From Edaphobacter lichenicola (GTDB lineage: Bacteria; Acidobacteriota; Terriglobia; Terriglobales; Acidobacteriaceae): a DNA stretch of 64,000 bases. The DNA lies in contig NZ_CP073696.1 of NCBI RefSeq assembly GCF_025264645.1, forward strand, positions 2,356,001-2,420,000. The letters are read 5' to 3'. Below are positions 44,733-54,526 of the stretch, piece by piece. Position 1 is the first letter of the stretch. Each line of letters starts with the position of its first letter. A program made the position numbers and the translations under genes. The notes under the pieces were generated by a model. That model worked only from the letters and a program-made list of their open reading frames with translations. It was not told the origin of the DNA and made no database searches.

Positions 44733-46537
44733 TTGACCTTCAAACAATGGCTCCAATCGATGTCACGGTCTCTCCTTCTAAAGCTTGGCTGCGCGCCCTG
44801 GAACTAACTGCGCCCATTCCACGCAATCGCGATCGTGTCTTTTCGACACTAATTGAAGAGCTCGCCATGCGCTCTGGCGATGAACCGGCTCTGCTATCTG
44901 ACCGGGAGTGCTTGACATATCGCGGCCTCGTTGAACGTTCCAATCAATATGCTCGATGGGCGCTCGACCAAGGCGTCGCTAAAGGTGAAGTAGTCTGCCT
45001 TTTGATGACAAATCGCCCCGAATACTTTGCTATATGGATAGGTATTACCAGCGTCGGAGGCGTGGTAGCGCTGCTCAATACCAATCTGGTTGGTCCATCA
45101 CTAGCTCATTGCATCAACATCGTGTCGCCTAAACATTTGATCGTATCGGACGAGTTTGTGGACTCGTTGACCACGGCGTTACCGAATCTTACGCGCCCAC
45201 TAGAGATCTGGACCTACGGAGGTAGGCACGCGTCATACCAATCGATTGACATTGAGATTGAGCGCTATGCAGATAACACGTTGAGCAAAGAAGAGCGCCG
45301 ATCACTAACCATCGACGATAGGGCACTGTACATCTTTACCTCTGGCACTACTGGCCTACCTAAGGCCGCCAACATTAGCCATGCTCGCATTCTCCAATGG
45401 AGTCTTTGGTTTGCCGGAATGATGGGCGTCGAACCGACAGATCGAATATATAACTGCCTCCCGATGTACCACAGCATCGGCGGGGTATTGGTCCCGGGTG
45501 CCGCTCTAGTCGGCGGCGGAGCTGTCGTCATCCGTGAAAAATTTTCAGCCAGTCAATTCTGGAGTGACGTCATCCGTTGGGATTGCACGGTATTCCAATA
45601 CATTGGTGAACTTTGCCGCTACCTGCTTCACGCTGCTCCCTCTCCGGACGAGAAAAATCATCGAATCAGGATGGCATGTGGTAATGGAATGGCATCCGAA
45701 GTGTGGGACGGCTTCAAAGATCGGTTCGAGATTCCCCAAATCTTCGAATTTTACGCAGCCACCGAAGGTGGTGTTTCGTTATTCAACGTACAGGGAAAAC
45801 GTGGTGCCATTGGACACATCCCTGCGTACCTATCGCATCGGTTCGAACCGGCACTAGTGATGTTCGACGTCGAGAAAAGTCAACCTATCCGAAATGACCA
45901 AGGATTTTGTATTCGATGTGCTCAAAATGAAGTAGGGGAAGCTATCGGTAAGGTTGTGGATGACCCATCGAACGTAGGTAGCCGATTCGAGGGCTATACA
46001 AACAAGCAGGCTTCTGACGATAAGATACTTCGCAACGTCTTCGAGCCAGGCGATACCTGGGTTCGCACCGGCGATCTTATGCGAAAAGACGAGAAGGGTT
46101 TTTTCTACTTTGTTGACCGCATTGGCGATACGTTTCGATGGAAGGGTGAGAACGTTGCGACCTCTGAAGTTTCAGAAGCAATCTGCGCATTTCCGGGTGT
46201 TAAACACGCCAATGTCTACGGTGTTGCAATTCCTGGGACTGAAGGCAGAGGCGGGATGGCCGCACTTGTCACTGAACGTGAGATGGACTTGTCTGCATTT
46301 CGCAAGCATCTCGTAAGCCGCCTTCCCGCGTATGCGCGCCCGCTATTCCTGCGAATTCAGGATGATGTTGAAGTGACCGGAACCTTCAAATATTCGAAAA
46401 CTGACCTAATGCGTCAGGGATTTAATCCTGTAGCTACAAGTGATGTCATTTATTTCGACAATCCTGAATCTGAAACATTTCTTCCGCTCGACAAGGCACT
46501 CTACGAGCGCATTCAATTCGGACAGATTCGCTTATAG
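44729..46537 (+). CDS. AMP-forming long/very-long-chain acyl-CoA synthetase-like ligase (FACS/FATP type)
   Basis: This is a 602-residue adenylating enzyme. ALLSDRECLTYRGLVERSNQYARW begins the domain and YIFTSGTTGLPKAANISH (about 200-217) is the P-loop. CLPMYHSIGG, FYAATEGGVSLFN and WVRTGDLMRKDEKGFFYFVDRIGDTFRWKGENV follow. The spacing and the FRWKGENV hinge match FadD6/FATP-type synthetases. A second ligase in one operon suggests two acids are activated, or one acid for CoA and another for ACP. It starts within the stop of the SDR gene (ATGA). Confidence 0.82.
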   Translation: MIDLQTMAPIDVTVSPSKAWLRALELTAPIPRNRDRVFSTLIEELAMRSGDEPALLSDRECLTYRGLVERSNQYARWALDQGVAKGEVVCLLMTNRPEYFAIWIGITSVGGVVALLNTNLVGPSLAHCINIVSPKHLIVSDEFVDSLTTALPNLTRPLEIWTYGGRHASYQSIDIEIERYADNTLSKEERRSLTIDDRALYIFTSGTTGLPKAANISHARILQWSLWFAGMMGVEPTDRIYNCLPMYHSIGGVLVPGAALVGGGAVVIREKFSASQFWSDVIRWDCTVFQYIGELCRYLLHAAPSPDEKNHRIRMACGNGMASEVWDGFKDRFEIPQIFEFYAATEGGVSLFNVQGKRGAIGHIPAYLSHRFEPALVMFDVEKSQPIRNDQGFCIRCAQNEVGEAIGKVVDDPSNVGSRFEGYTNKQASDDKILRNVFEPGDTWVRTGDLMRKDEKGFFYFVDRIGDTFRWKGENVATSEVSEAICAFPGVKHANVYGVAIPGTEGRGGMAALVTEREMDLSAFRKHLVSRLPAYARPLFLRIQDDVEVTGTFKYSKTDLMRQGFNPVATSDVIYFDNPESETFLPLDKALYERIQFGQIRL

Positions 46538-46653
46538 CAGTTTTGGGCTGACAGTTCACTCTTCTGGGATACGAAATAACCCGTGCTGTGCACTATCGAG
46601 GCGGCAACCCAGATTTGAAAATGTTTATCGCCACGAATGGAAGAAGGATTGGA

Positions 46654-48075
46654 ATGTTCTTAGATGAGTTCCGGAGTGATTTCGAAAAGGTCGAGTCTGA
46701 AATCGCAATGGGCCCTATAGTCCCTGCTGTGACGCCGGAAGAGATTCGAAGTCATCTCACGTCGTGCTATGACTTCAAAAAGAAGATGGCATTGGAAGAA
46801 GTCGTCGCCGATGTAGAAAACATGTTACGCACATGGCAAGTTCAGGTCACCCATCCTCGTTACTTCGGCCTCTTCAACCCCAGTGTGACACTCGCGTCTG
46901 TTGTTGCAGAGACGCTGGTAGCAATGTACAACCCCCAGTTGGCCAATTGGCGCACCTCGCCCGCAGGGAACGAGATCGAAAAACATACTCTTAACTGGCT
47001 CATCGCAAAATTTGGCCTGCCAGTAAATGCAAGCGCGACATTCACGAGTGGTGGATCCGAGGCTAACCTATCAGCGGTCGTTGTCGCCCTAACTCATGCT
47101 TTCCCGGCTTTTGGCGAACATGGACTTAGACATCTTGCCGCCTTACCCATGATCTACGTCACGGCAGAGGCGCATCACTCTTTCAACAAAATCGCGCACA
47201 TGACAGGACTTGGGAGAAGAGCATTACGCACGGTAGCAACGGATTCATCTTTGAAGCTCGATATGGCTGATCTTAAGAGATGTGTAGCGGAAGATCGAAA
47301 CAACGGATTCGCTCCATTTATGGTGGTTGGCGCCGCTGGGACGACGGCAGCCGGAGCGATCGACCCGTTACTGGAGATAGGACGCTTTTGTCGCGAAGAA
47401 AACCTATGGTTCCACGTTGACGCTGCGTGGGGCGGTGCCGCAATCATCTCGGAAAAACTCAGACACCATCTCACCGGGATTGATACCGCAGATTCCATTA
47501 CCTGTGATGCACACAAGTGGCTTTCTGTGCCGATGGGAGCAGGGATGTTCTTCTGCCGTCATCCTGAAGCTGTCGCCCAGGCCTTCCGAGCTGAGGTCTC
47601 CTACATGCCCAAGAAGACCGATAGATCCGTTGATGACCCTTACACGACATCTGCGCAATGGTCTCGCCGTTTTATCGGATTGAAGCTCTTCTTGGCCCTC
47701 GCCCAACATGGCGAATCGGGGTACGTCGAGATGATTGAGCACCAGACTCAGATGGGACAAGTGTTACGCGAATCCCTCAAGTCTTCCGGATGGCGAATCA
47801 TCAATACAACCCCGTTTCCTCTCATATGCTTCACTCGAGAGGGCCTCGACACCACTCAATTTCTTACAGCATTGCGCGAGCAGCAGATCGCCTGGATGTC
47901 AGAGGCGAGTCTCAACGGAACTCCGGTCTTACGCGCATGTATCACCAGTTTTAAAACCACGGAAGCCGACATCCGCTGGGTGGTAGGCGAAATGAACCGC
48001 CTCATTGATGAAGGCATTGGTCAATGCACTTCAACGCAGGAACTGCTCATACCTGCGCAGGCCAGAAACGGATAA
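46654..48075 (+). CDS. Group II PLP-dependent amino-acid decarboxylase-like protein
   Basis: This is a protein of about 473 residues related to aromatic-amino-acid, glutamate and tyrosine decarboxylases. THPRYFGLFNPS, TSGGSEANLSAVV, the PLP-ring His in VTAEAHHSFNK, FHVDAAWGG and the Schiff-base lysine in CDAHKWLSVP (Lys288) are all present. It would release CO2 from an amino acid to give an amine, but some members act as aldehyde synthases. It is distinct from the group IV decarboxylase often seen in exosortase-A loci. ATG 46654 has AAGGA 5 nt upstream; 46621 and 46588 are also in frame. Confidence 0.82.
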   Translation: MFLDEFRSDFEKVESEIAMGPIVPAVTPEEIRSHLTSCYDFKKKMALEEVVADVENMLRTWQVQVTHPRYFGLFNPSVTLASVVAETLVAMYNPQLANWRTSPAGNEIEKHTLNWLIAKFGLPVNASATFTSGGSEANLSAVVVALTHAFPAFGEHGLRHLAALPMIYVTAEAHHSFNKIAHMTGLGRRALRTVATDSSLKLDMADLKRCVAEDRNNGFAPFMVVGAAGTTAAGAIDPLLEIGRFCREENLWFHVDAAWGGAAIISEKLRHHLTGIDTADSITCDAHKWLSVPMGAGMFFCRHPEAVAQAFRAEVSYMPKKTDRSVDDPYTTSAQWSRRFIGLKLFLALAQHGESGYVEMIEHQTQMGQVLRESLKSSGWRIINTTPFPLICFTREGLDTTQFLTALREQQIAWMSEASLNGTPVLRACITSFKTTEADIRWVVGEMNRLIDEGIGQCTSTQELLIPAQARNG

Positions 48076-48077
48076 AA

Positions 48078-49355
48078 ATGAAACGGGACACGATTGCTAT
48101 CCATGGCGGCTACGAAGTTGATCCGACAACCAAAGCTGTAGCTGTACCGATTTATCAAACCGTCTCCTACGCATTTGATAGCGCCGATCATGCCGCGGCA
48201 TTATTCAACCTCGAAGCTGAAGGTTATCGCTATACCCGCATAGGAAACCCAACGACAGCAGTATTAGAACGAAGAGTCGCAGCGCTCGAGGGAGGGCTGG
48301 ACGCTCTCTGTGTCAGCAGCGGACAAGCAGCCGTCAACTATGCTGTCCTCAACGTCACCCAGCTTGGAAGCAACATCGTCTCTGTCCCACAGCTCTACGG
48401 CACCACGCACACACTATTCGCTCACATACTGCCGAGCCAGGGTGTAACTGTACGCTTCGCAGAAACAGACCACCCTCAAGCGTTAGAGAAGCTGATCGAC
48501 GATAAAACATCTGCAATTTTTTGTGAAAGTGTTGGCAACCCCGCCGGAAACATCTGCGATATTAGGGCCCTCGCTGATCTCGCTCACAAACACGGAATAC
48601 CACTTATCGTCGACAATACGGTTGCTTCACCAATCCTTCTGAGGCCTATCGAGCACGGAGCCGACATAGTTCTGCACTCTCTCACAAAATTCTTGGGGGG
48701 ACACGGCACAACACTCGGCGGAGCGATCATCGATAGTGGAAATTTTTCATGGAAAGAGCACGCTTCGCGATTCCCAATGTTCAACCAACCGGACGTCTCA
48801 TACCATGGCATGGTCTACACCGAGCACTTCGGGAAAGGCGCGTATTTAGGAAGGTGCCGCAGCTTCTATCAACGTACGACTGGAGCTGTTCTAGCGCCCC
48901 TAAGCTCTTTTCTGCTGCTGCAAGGCATCGAAACGGTGGCACTGCGAATTGAGCGTCATGTACAAAACGGTAGAAAAGTAGCCGAATTCCTAAAAAACGA
49001 CGCAAGAGTTAAGTGGGTGAACTACGCTGGATTCCCAGAGAGTCCCTATCATGCAATGGCTCAAAAATATATGAATGGGCAAGCCTGCTCGCTGATGACA
49101 GTCGGAATCGGTGGAGGCTACGAAGCTGCGATTAAATTTCATGACTCGCTGAAGCTTTTTACTCGACTTGTCAATTTAGGTGACGCAAAATCCCTAGCCT
49201 GCCACCCAGCTTCGACGACCCATCGACAGATGTCAGACGAAGCAAAGCGCCATGCAGGAGTTCTGCCAGAGATGATTCGCCTCAGCGTTGGAATCGAACA
49301 TATTGACGACATCATTGCAGATTTAGATCAAGCACTCAGCGCATCAACGCGCTGA
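48078..49355 (+). CDS. metY: O-acyl-homoserine sulfhydrylase-like PLP enzyme (MetY/Cys-Met metabolism family)
   Basis: This is a 425-residue protein that begins DTIAIHGGYEVDPTTKAVAVPIYQTVSYAF, as MetY does. RIGNPTTAVLERRVAALEGG and the Schiff-base lysine in LHSLTKFLGGHGTTLGG (Lys204) are conserved. The C-terminal LGDAKSLACHPASTTH is the substrate-binding region of the family. MetY replaces the O-acyl group of homoserine with sulfide, while relatives use carbon or other nucleophiles. It follows the decarboxylase by 2 nt and precedes the MetA-like gene that would make its substrate. Plain methionine synthesis is the default alternative. Confidence 0.85.
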   Translation: MKRDTIAIHGGYEVDPTTKAVAVPIYQTVSYAFDSADHAAALFNLEAEGYRYTRIGNPTTAVLERRVAALEGGLDALCVSSGQAAVNYAVLNVTQLGSNIVSVPQLYGTTHTLFAHILPSQGVTVRFAETDHPQALEKLIDDKTSAIFCESVGNPAGNICDIRALADLAHKHGIPLIVDNTVASPILLRPIEHGADIVLHSLTKFLGGHGTTLGGAIIDSGNFSWKEHASRFPMFNQPDVSYHGMVYTEHFGKGAYLGRCRSFYQRTTGAVLAPLSSFLLLQGIETVALRIERHVQNGRKVAEFLKNDARVKWVNYAGFPESPYHAMAQKYMNGQACSLMTVGIGGGYEAAIKFHDSLKLFTRLVNLGDAKSLACHPASTTHRQMSDEAKRHAGVLPEMIRLSVGIEHIDDIIADLDQALSASTR

Positions 49356-49397
49356 CATTCCCAAATAGCTCGTGTAAATGTTTCGGGAGAAAATCTA

Positions 49398-50525
49398 ATG
49401 CCCGTTTGTTTGGATCCCAATTTTTCTGGTGAAAACAGAACTGTACGGACGAATTTGCTTCGCAGCAAGCCGTCTCAAACTCTCCATCATCGGTCGGACA
49501 AGTCCGTCACAATTGGATTGATCAACAACATGCCCGACGGGGCACTAGAAGCAACAGAGCGTCAGTTTATCTCTCTGCTTGAGTCAGCATCGGGGGATAT
49601 GCAAATCAAACTGTCGTTTCACACCCTGTCTAATATCCCCCGAAACGAGCAAGGTGCTCTTCACATCAAGAACTTCTATTCGAATGTCGACAATCTTTCT
49701 GGCAAGAAACTCGACGGACTCATAGTGACTGGCAGAGAGCCTCTGACACCGAATCTCCAAGACGAGCTCTATTGGCAAGACTTCGTAAAAATTCTTGAGT
49801 GGGCCAAAGACAATACTTATTCGACCATCTGGTCCTGCCTGGCAGCGCATGCGGCGTTGTTGCATATGGATGGGATCAACCGGATCAAAAGCAAACACAA
49901 ACACTGCGGTGTATTTGAATGTGCTAAACAGTCGGATCACCCCTTGATGAAAGATTCGCCCGCATCCTTCAGACTTCCGCACTCCCGATGGAACGGCATC
50001 TCCGAAGATGCGCTGCTCGACCATGGATATAAGATCCTAACGCAATCTCAGCACATTGGCGCTGACACATTTGTAAAAGAGAATAAGAGCCTCTTCGTCT
50101 TTTTCCAAGGTCATCCGGAGTATGAATCCAATACTTTGCTACTTGAATACCGCAGAGATATAGGACGCTATCTTCGCGGAGAGACAAATACCTATCCACT
50201 AATGCCGCAAGGTTATTTCGATGACAGCACTGTGATCGCACTGGCAGCGCTACAAGCCGAAGTCAAATCACAACCTCGCGAAGATTTTTTCGCAAAAAGC
50301 TCGGCTATTCTCGGAAATTCCAGTCTCGAAGACACCTGGCACTCAACGGCTGCGTGCATCTACCGAAATTGGCTCGCGTACATATACGACCAGAAGCAAC
50401 GACGGCTAGATGAAAGCGACTGTTTCAGTCCATCACATGAGATAGACGATTTAGCCCCAATGCTGGCCGCGACAGGGACCGCTTCCACCAGCCATCAGAG
50501 ACGCAAGACTCGCTTGGCAGTTTGA
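49398..50525 (+). CDS. metA: Homoserine O-acyltransferase (MetA family)
   Basis: This is a 375-residue protein with the glutamine-amidotransferase-like MetA fold. VTIGLINNMPDGALEATERQF opens the core. The catalytic Cys is in WSCLAAHAALL (Cys147), and His239 and Glu241 are in FFQGHPEYE. These match the spacing of Cys142, His235 and Glu237 in E. coli MetA. It transfers a succinyl or acetyl group to homoserine. The N-terminus and a C-terminal tail of about 35 residues are extra. GGGAG precedes the ATG. It should feed the MetY-like enzyme coded just upstream. Confidence 0.85.
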   Translation: MPVCLDPNFSGENRTVRTNLLRSKPSQTLHHRSDKSVTIGLINNMPDGALEATERQFISLLESASGDMQIKLSFHTLSNIPRNEQGALHIKNFYSNVDNLSGKKLDGLIVTGREPLTPNLQDELYWQDFVKILEWAKDNTYSTIWSCLAAHAALLHMDGINRIKSKHKHCGVFECAKQSDHPLMKDSPASFRLPHSRWNGISEDALLDHGYKILTQSQHIGADTFVKENKSLFVFFQGHPEYESNTLLLEYRRDIGRYLRGETNTYPLMPQGYFDDSTVIALAALQAEVKSQPREDFFAKSSAILGNSSLEDTWHSTAACIYRNWLAYIYDQKQRRLDESDCFSPSHEIDDLAPMLAATGTASTSHQRRKTRLAV

Positions 50526-50620
50526 TTCTCGTCTTCGAGAACAGCCGTCTTCACTAAGCGCCGGACGAAACACCACAAACTGTCTTTAGTCTCAATCGAC
50601 TTTTTATCGGAGAGTAATCC

Positions 50621-51223
50621 ATGCCGTTGGAGTTAGATAGTTCACATCTTGGTGGAGACGTCGTAGTTATCGCGCCAAAGGTTTTAGGCGATGATCGCGG
50701 CTTCTTCATGGAGACATATCGTCAAGACAACTTTAGAGACATGGGGTTGCCCACCGAATGGGTTCAAGACAATCACTCTCGCTCCTCAAAAGGAGTGCTC
50801 CGTGGTCTCCATTTTCAATGGGAGCCACCGATGAGTAAGTTGATGCGGGTAACTCGTGGCGCGGCTTTTCTCGTCGCAGTAGATATTCGTAAGGGATCAC
50901 CCACCCTAGGTAAATGGTTCGGCCTCGAAGTCACAGCGGACAACAAGAAGCAGGTATACGCACCGTACGGATTTGCACGGGGCTTCTGCGCGCTTACAGA
51001 CGGGTGCGAAGTGCAATACAAGTGCACCGGAATCTACAACTCTGGAGCAGAGTCGGGTATCTACTACAACGATCCTGAGATCGGCATTGAGTGGCCTCTT
51101 GCAGACGTCACCGTATCTGCCAAAGATGCCAAGGCCCAATCTTTGGAAGAGTGGCTTGCATCGCCATCGTCTGACAACATCATCTATCAATCCAAATCAG
51201 CGTTTGCTGGAGGAGTGAAATAA
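50621..51223 (+). CDS. rmlC: dTDP-4-dehydrorhamnose 3,5-epimerase family protein
   Basis: This is a 200-residue cupin. PKVLGDDRGFFMETYRQDNF, the catalytic His in KGVLRGLHFQW and the later YAPYGFARGFCAL carry the RmlC signature. It epimerises C3 and C5 of the 4-keto sugar on the way to dTDP-L-rhamnose. A 95-bp gap separates it from the MetA-like gene, so it may belong to a sub-operon. The two next genes overlap or abut it. RmlA and RmlB are not in the window. Confidence 0.85.
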   Translation: MPLELDSSHLGGDVVVIAPKVLGDDRGFFMETYRQDNFRDMGLPTEWVQDNHSRSSKGVLRGLHFQWEPPMSKLMRVTRGAAFLVAVDIRKGSPTLGKWFGLEVTADNKKQVYAPYGFARGFCALTDGCEVQYKCTGIYNSGAESGIYYNDPEIGIEWPLADVTVSAKDAKAQSLEEWLASPSSDNIIYQSKSAFAGGVK

Positions 51224-52231
51224 ATGCGTATTCTTATTGCTGGTGGCGCTGGTTATGTCGGTTCTGCACTAATTCCACATCTTCTGGATCGCGGCTACAC
51301 GATCGACGTCGTCGATCTTTTCTGGTTCGGCAACAACCTACCGAACTATGTAGGCGTCCTCGAGAAAAACATCTTCGATCTGCAGGTGTCCGATCTTGCT
51401 GGCTACGATCAAGTCATTTTCCTGGCGGGTTTATCAAATGACCCGATGGCAGATTTTTCACCTGCCAAAAACTTCATCTTCAATGCATCCGCACCGGCAT
51501 ACTTGGCCTACATCGCCAAGAAGGCTAAGGTGAAGCGGTATATCTATGCGAGTTCGTGCTCGGTTTACGGATACACAGAGAACGAGCTCTTCGATGAGGA
51601 TTGCCCCGTCAACTCAGCTAACCCATACGGTATCTCCAAGCTACAGGGTGAGCGCGCCGTTATGCAGATGGTCGATTCTGACTTCTCTGTCATCGCCCTA
51701 CGCAAGGGAACAGTCTCTGGATACAGCCCGCGCATGCGCTACGATCTACTCGTCAACACGATGTTTAAGTGTGCAATGAAAGAAGGAATGATTCACGTCA
51801 ACGATCCAGCGATATGGAGGCCCTTCCTCGCAATCGAAGACGCTGTTATGGCATACACGCGCGCTATCGAGGCCAACGAGTCCCTCAATGGCATCTTCAA
51901 CATCGCATCCGGCAACCATACGGTGGGTGAAGTAGCCGATCTCGTAAAGTTTGCGGTTGAAGAAGAGTTTGGTCAAAAGATCGCGCTCGACATCAAGCAC
52001 GTCAGAGATGCACGAAACTATAAGGTCTCAATCGACCGTGCAAATACCATTCTGAGTTTTCATCCACATCACACCGTCAGGTCTATCGTGCGCAGCCTGA
52101 TCAGCAATATGGACAAGTGCGGAGACTGGGATAACTGCAAGTACTACAACATCCACGTCTTCAAGGAGCTCGAAAAACTGAACCCAGTCGACAGCTATGC
52201 GTTGACCCAGGCTGCTGGAGGCGCTCGGTGA
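51224..52231 (+). CDS. NAD-dependent sugar epimerase/dehydratase (extended SDR)
   Basis: This is a 335-residue extended SDR. The NAD motif is IAGGAGYVGSALIPHLLDRGY, SSCSVYGY carries the Ser and PYGISKLQGE holds the Tyr-x3-Lys pair. PRMRYDLLVNTMFKCAM and IWRPFLAIEDAV are typical of nucleotide-sugar epimerases. It starts directly after the rmlC stop and overlaps rmlD by 4 nt, so it probably alters the same dTDP-sugar or replaces a step of the rhamnose route. The exact substrate is open. Confidence 0.8.
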   Translation: MRILIAGGAGYVGSALIPHLLDRGYTIDVVDLFWFGNNLPNYVGVLEKNIFDLQVSDLAGYDQVIFLAGLSNDPMADFSPAKNFIFNASAPAYLAYIAKKAKVKRYIYASSCSVYGYTENELFDEDCPVNSANPYGISKLQGERAVMQMVDSDFSVIALRKGTVSGYSPRMRYDLLVNTMFKCAMKEGMIHVNDPAIWRPFLAIEDAVMAYTRAIEANESLNGIFNIASGNHTVGEVADLVKFAVEEEFGQKIALDIKHVRDARNYKVSIDRANTILSFHPHHTVRSIVRSLISNMDKCGDWDNCKYYNIHVFKELEKLNPVDSYALTQAAGGAR

Positions 52232-53088
52232 AGGTTGCAGTACTGGGCTCCAACGGACAACTAGGCAGCGATGTATGCGCAGCCTTCCTGCGAAATGGCG
52301 ATCAGGTCATCGGTCTCACCCATTCGGATATCGAGGTAACTTCGCCTTCCGCAGTCAATGCGGTGCTTACAGCTTCAATGCCGGAGTTCATCGTCAATAC
52401 TGCAGCCATGCATCATGTAGATAAATGCGAGGCCGATCCCCTCGCTGCCTTCCAAGGCAACGCAATGGGCGCAAAGTACGTGGCCCAATGGGCCCAACAG
52501 GCAGGTGCGACAATAGCGTACGTAAGCACGGATTACGTCTTTGACGGGAAGAAAGGTGCTCCATACCTGGAAATCGACGCTGCCGTTCCACTCAACACCT
52601 ATGGAATTACCAAGCTGGCAGGAGAGAACTACACCGCCGCTATTGCCCCGAAGCACTTCGTGCTTCGCGTCTCCGCCATCTACGGCCATCAGCCATGCCG
52701 CGCAAAGGGCGGGCTTAACTTCGTCGAAATGATGTTGAAACTGTCTCGCGAACGCGACGAACTTCGTGTCGTTGACGATGAGTTCGTTTCACCCACACCC
52801 ACCGCACAGATCGCAGAGCAGTTGGTTGCACTCAGCCGCTCGACACACTACGGTCTTTACCACGCAACCACCGAAGGAAGCTGCTCGTGGTACGAATTTG
52901 CTGACGAGATCTTCCGCGCCACAGGCACCAAAATTCGCTTGGAAAAGGCACGGCCAGGAGAGTTTCCGGCAAAGGTTTTGCGTCCGAAATACTCCGTCCT
53001 TGAAAATCACGCACTAAAAGCAGCCCAGTTGAACGTGTTCACAGACTGGCGAGACGGCTTAGAAGGATATCTCCGTGCGCGCACCTAA
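52228..53088 (+). CDS. rmlD: dTDP-4-dehydrorhamnose reductase (RmlD family)
   Basis: This is a 286-residue reductase of the SDR superfamily. VAVLGSNGQLGSDV is the NADPH motif. INTAAMHHVDKCEADP-like sequence (VNTAAMHHVDKCEADP) and ISTDYVFDGKKGAPY-like sequence (YVSTDYVFDGKKGAPY) are diagnostic, and the Tyr-x3-Lys is in NTYGITKLAGE. It reduces the 4-keto group to give dTDP-L-rhamnose. GTG 52228 overlaps the stop of the preceding gene. Rhamnose would be used by the WbbL-like transferase at 30806. Confidence 0.85.
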   Translation: MKVAVLGSNGQLGSDVCAAFLRNGDQVIGLTHSDIEVTSPSAVNAVLTASMPEFIVNTAAMHHVDKCEADPLAAFQGNAMGAKYVAQWAQQAGATIAYVSTDYVFDGKKGAPYLEIDAAVPLNTYGITKLAGENYTAAIAPKHFVLRVSAIYGHQPCRAKGGLNFVEMMLKLSRERDELRVVDDEFVSPTPTAQIAEQLVALSRSTHYGLYHATTEGSCSWYEFADEIFRATGTKIRLEKARPGEFPAKVLRPKYSVLENHALKAAQLNVFTDWRDGLEGYLRART

Positions 53089-53136
53089 TTGTGATTGCAT
53101 CGCAAAAGCAACGTCGGCGACAGGTGTGTTGGAAGC

Positions 53137-54399
53137 ATGAACGACAAACACTACGATGTTGCCATTATTGGAGCCGGAATCATCGGGCTCGCCGTAGGTT
53201 TGCAACTCACTCGTAGAAATCCCGACCTGAAGGTCATCATTCTCGATAAAGAGAACGAAGTTGCCTCTCACCAGACGGGACACAACAGTGGAGTCATCCA
53301 CTCTGGCTTGTACTACAAGCCAGGTTCGCTAAAAGCCCGGCTATGTGTCGAGGGCAGCGCGGCCATGATTCGGTTCTGCGAGGAACACGCAATCCCTTAT
53401 GATGTCTGTGGCAAGATCATCGTCGCAACCGAAGAGCGCGAGATACCCAATCTAAATGAGCTGCTGCGTCGCGGACGCGCAAATGGCGTATCTGGCCTTC
53501 GCGAACTGAACCCCGATCAGATCCATGAGATTGAGCCTAACTCAGCGGGGCTGCGCGGCATCCATGTGCCGACTACTGCCATCACAGACTTCAAAATCGT
53601 CTCCGGTAAGTACGCCGAGCTTATAAAAAAAGACGGAGGTGAAGTACTTACCGGCTCCGGCGTCACGCGCATTGTGCGTGACGCCGACGGCATTATTCTG
53701 GAAACCTCTTCCGGAACAATTCACGCACGTTTTGCCGTCAACTGCGCTGGACTGCAGAGCGACCTCATCGCAAAGATGGCTGGCGCAAGCCTTGGACTTC
53801 GCATCGTGCCGTTCCGCGGCGAATACTTTGAGCTCGTACCCGCTAAACAACATCTCATCAAAGGCCTCATCTATCCCGTTGCGGACCCACGCTTTCCATT
53901 CTTAGGAGTCCACTTCACCAAGCGTATTCATGGCGGCGTCGAAGCCGGCCCGAATGCCGTTCTCTCGTTAAAACGGGAGGGTTACACCAGAACATCGTTC
54001 AACCTCTCCGACGCGCTCTCAACCGCATCATTCGCTGGATTCTGGAAAATGGCCTCTCGCCACTGGAAGAGCGGAATGGAAGAAGTCTATCGCTCCTGGA
54101 GTAAGCAGGCGTTTACACGAGCGCTCCAAAAACTGTTACCCAGTCTCAGCGACGAAGACATCCAGCCGGCAGGCTCCGGCGTACGCGCTCAAGCTTTGGA
54201 CAATCGTGGAAATCTATTGGACGATTTTCATTTCGTTTACCAGGATCGAATTCTTCACGTCTGCAATGTGCCTTCCCCGGCCGCTACCGCTTCCCTGTTG
54301 ATCGGCAGGGAGATCGTCTCGATGCTGGAGAGGAATTCAGATTTCAAAAAGATACAGGTTGCCGTGAAGCAAGAAATTCCATCAGCTTGCATCAATTGA
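53137..54399 (+). CDS. lhgO: L-2-hydroxyglutarate oxidase-like FAD enzyme (LhgO family)
   Basis: This is a 420-residue DAO-family flavoprotein. The FAD motif is VAIIGAGIIGLAVGLQL. HQTGHNSGVIHSGLYYKPGSLKARLC and VPFRGEYFELVP match LhgO closely. It oxidises L-2-hydroxyglutarate to 2-oxoglutarate with electrons passing to the respiratory chain. ATG 53137 was preferred over the upstream GTG because it begins the Rossmann fold at the normal distance. Why it follows sugar-nucleotide genes is unclear; a related 2-hydroxy acid is possible. Confidence 0.82.
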   Translation: MNDKHYDVAIIGAGIIGLAVGLQLTRRNPDLKVIILDKENEVASHQTGHNSGVIHSGLYYKPGSLKARLCVEGSAAMIRFCEEHAIPYDVCGKIIVATEEREIPNLNELLRRGRANGVSGLRELNPDQIHEIEPNSAGLRGIHVPTTAITDFKIVSGKYAELIKKDGGEVLTGSGVTRIVRDADGIILETSSGTIHARFAVNCAGLQSDLIAKMAGASLGLRIVPFRGEYFELVPAKQHLIKGLIYPVADPRFPFLGVHFTKRIHGGVEAGPNAVLSLKREGYTRTSFNLSDALSTASFAGFWKMASRHWKSGMEEVYRSWSKQAFTRALQKLLPSLSDEDIQPAGSGVRAQALDNRGNLLDDFHFVYQDRILHVCNVPSPAATASLLIGREIVSMLERNSDFKKIQVAVKQEIPSACIN

Positions 54400-54486
54400 A
54401 AGACAGACGCAGTCGCTGACGAATTAGGAACCCCGCGAATCATTCACCCATACGGAACACGCAGCACGATCGCATCCTTACATCAC

Positions 54487-54518
54487 AAAGACCGCCTCCT
54501 CGGAGGCGGTCTTTGTCG
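54487..54518. terminator. Bidirectional intrinsic terminator
   Basis: AAAGACCGCCTCC (54487-54499) and GGAGGCGGTCTTT (54502-54514) form a perfect 13-bp stem with a two-base loop, flanked by A and T runs. It separates the convergent lhgO gene and the small zinc-ribbon gene and should work in both directions. Confidence 0.88.
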
Positions 54519-54526
54519 TTAAAATT

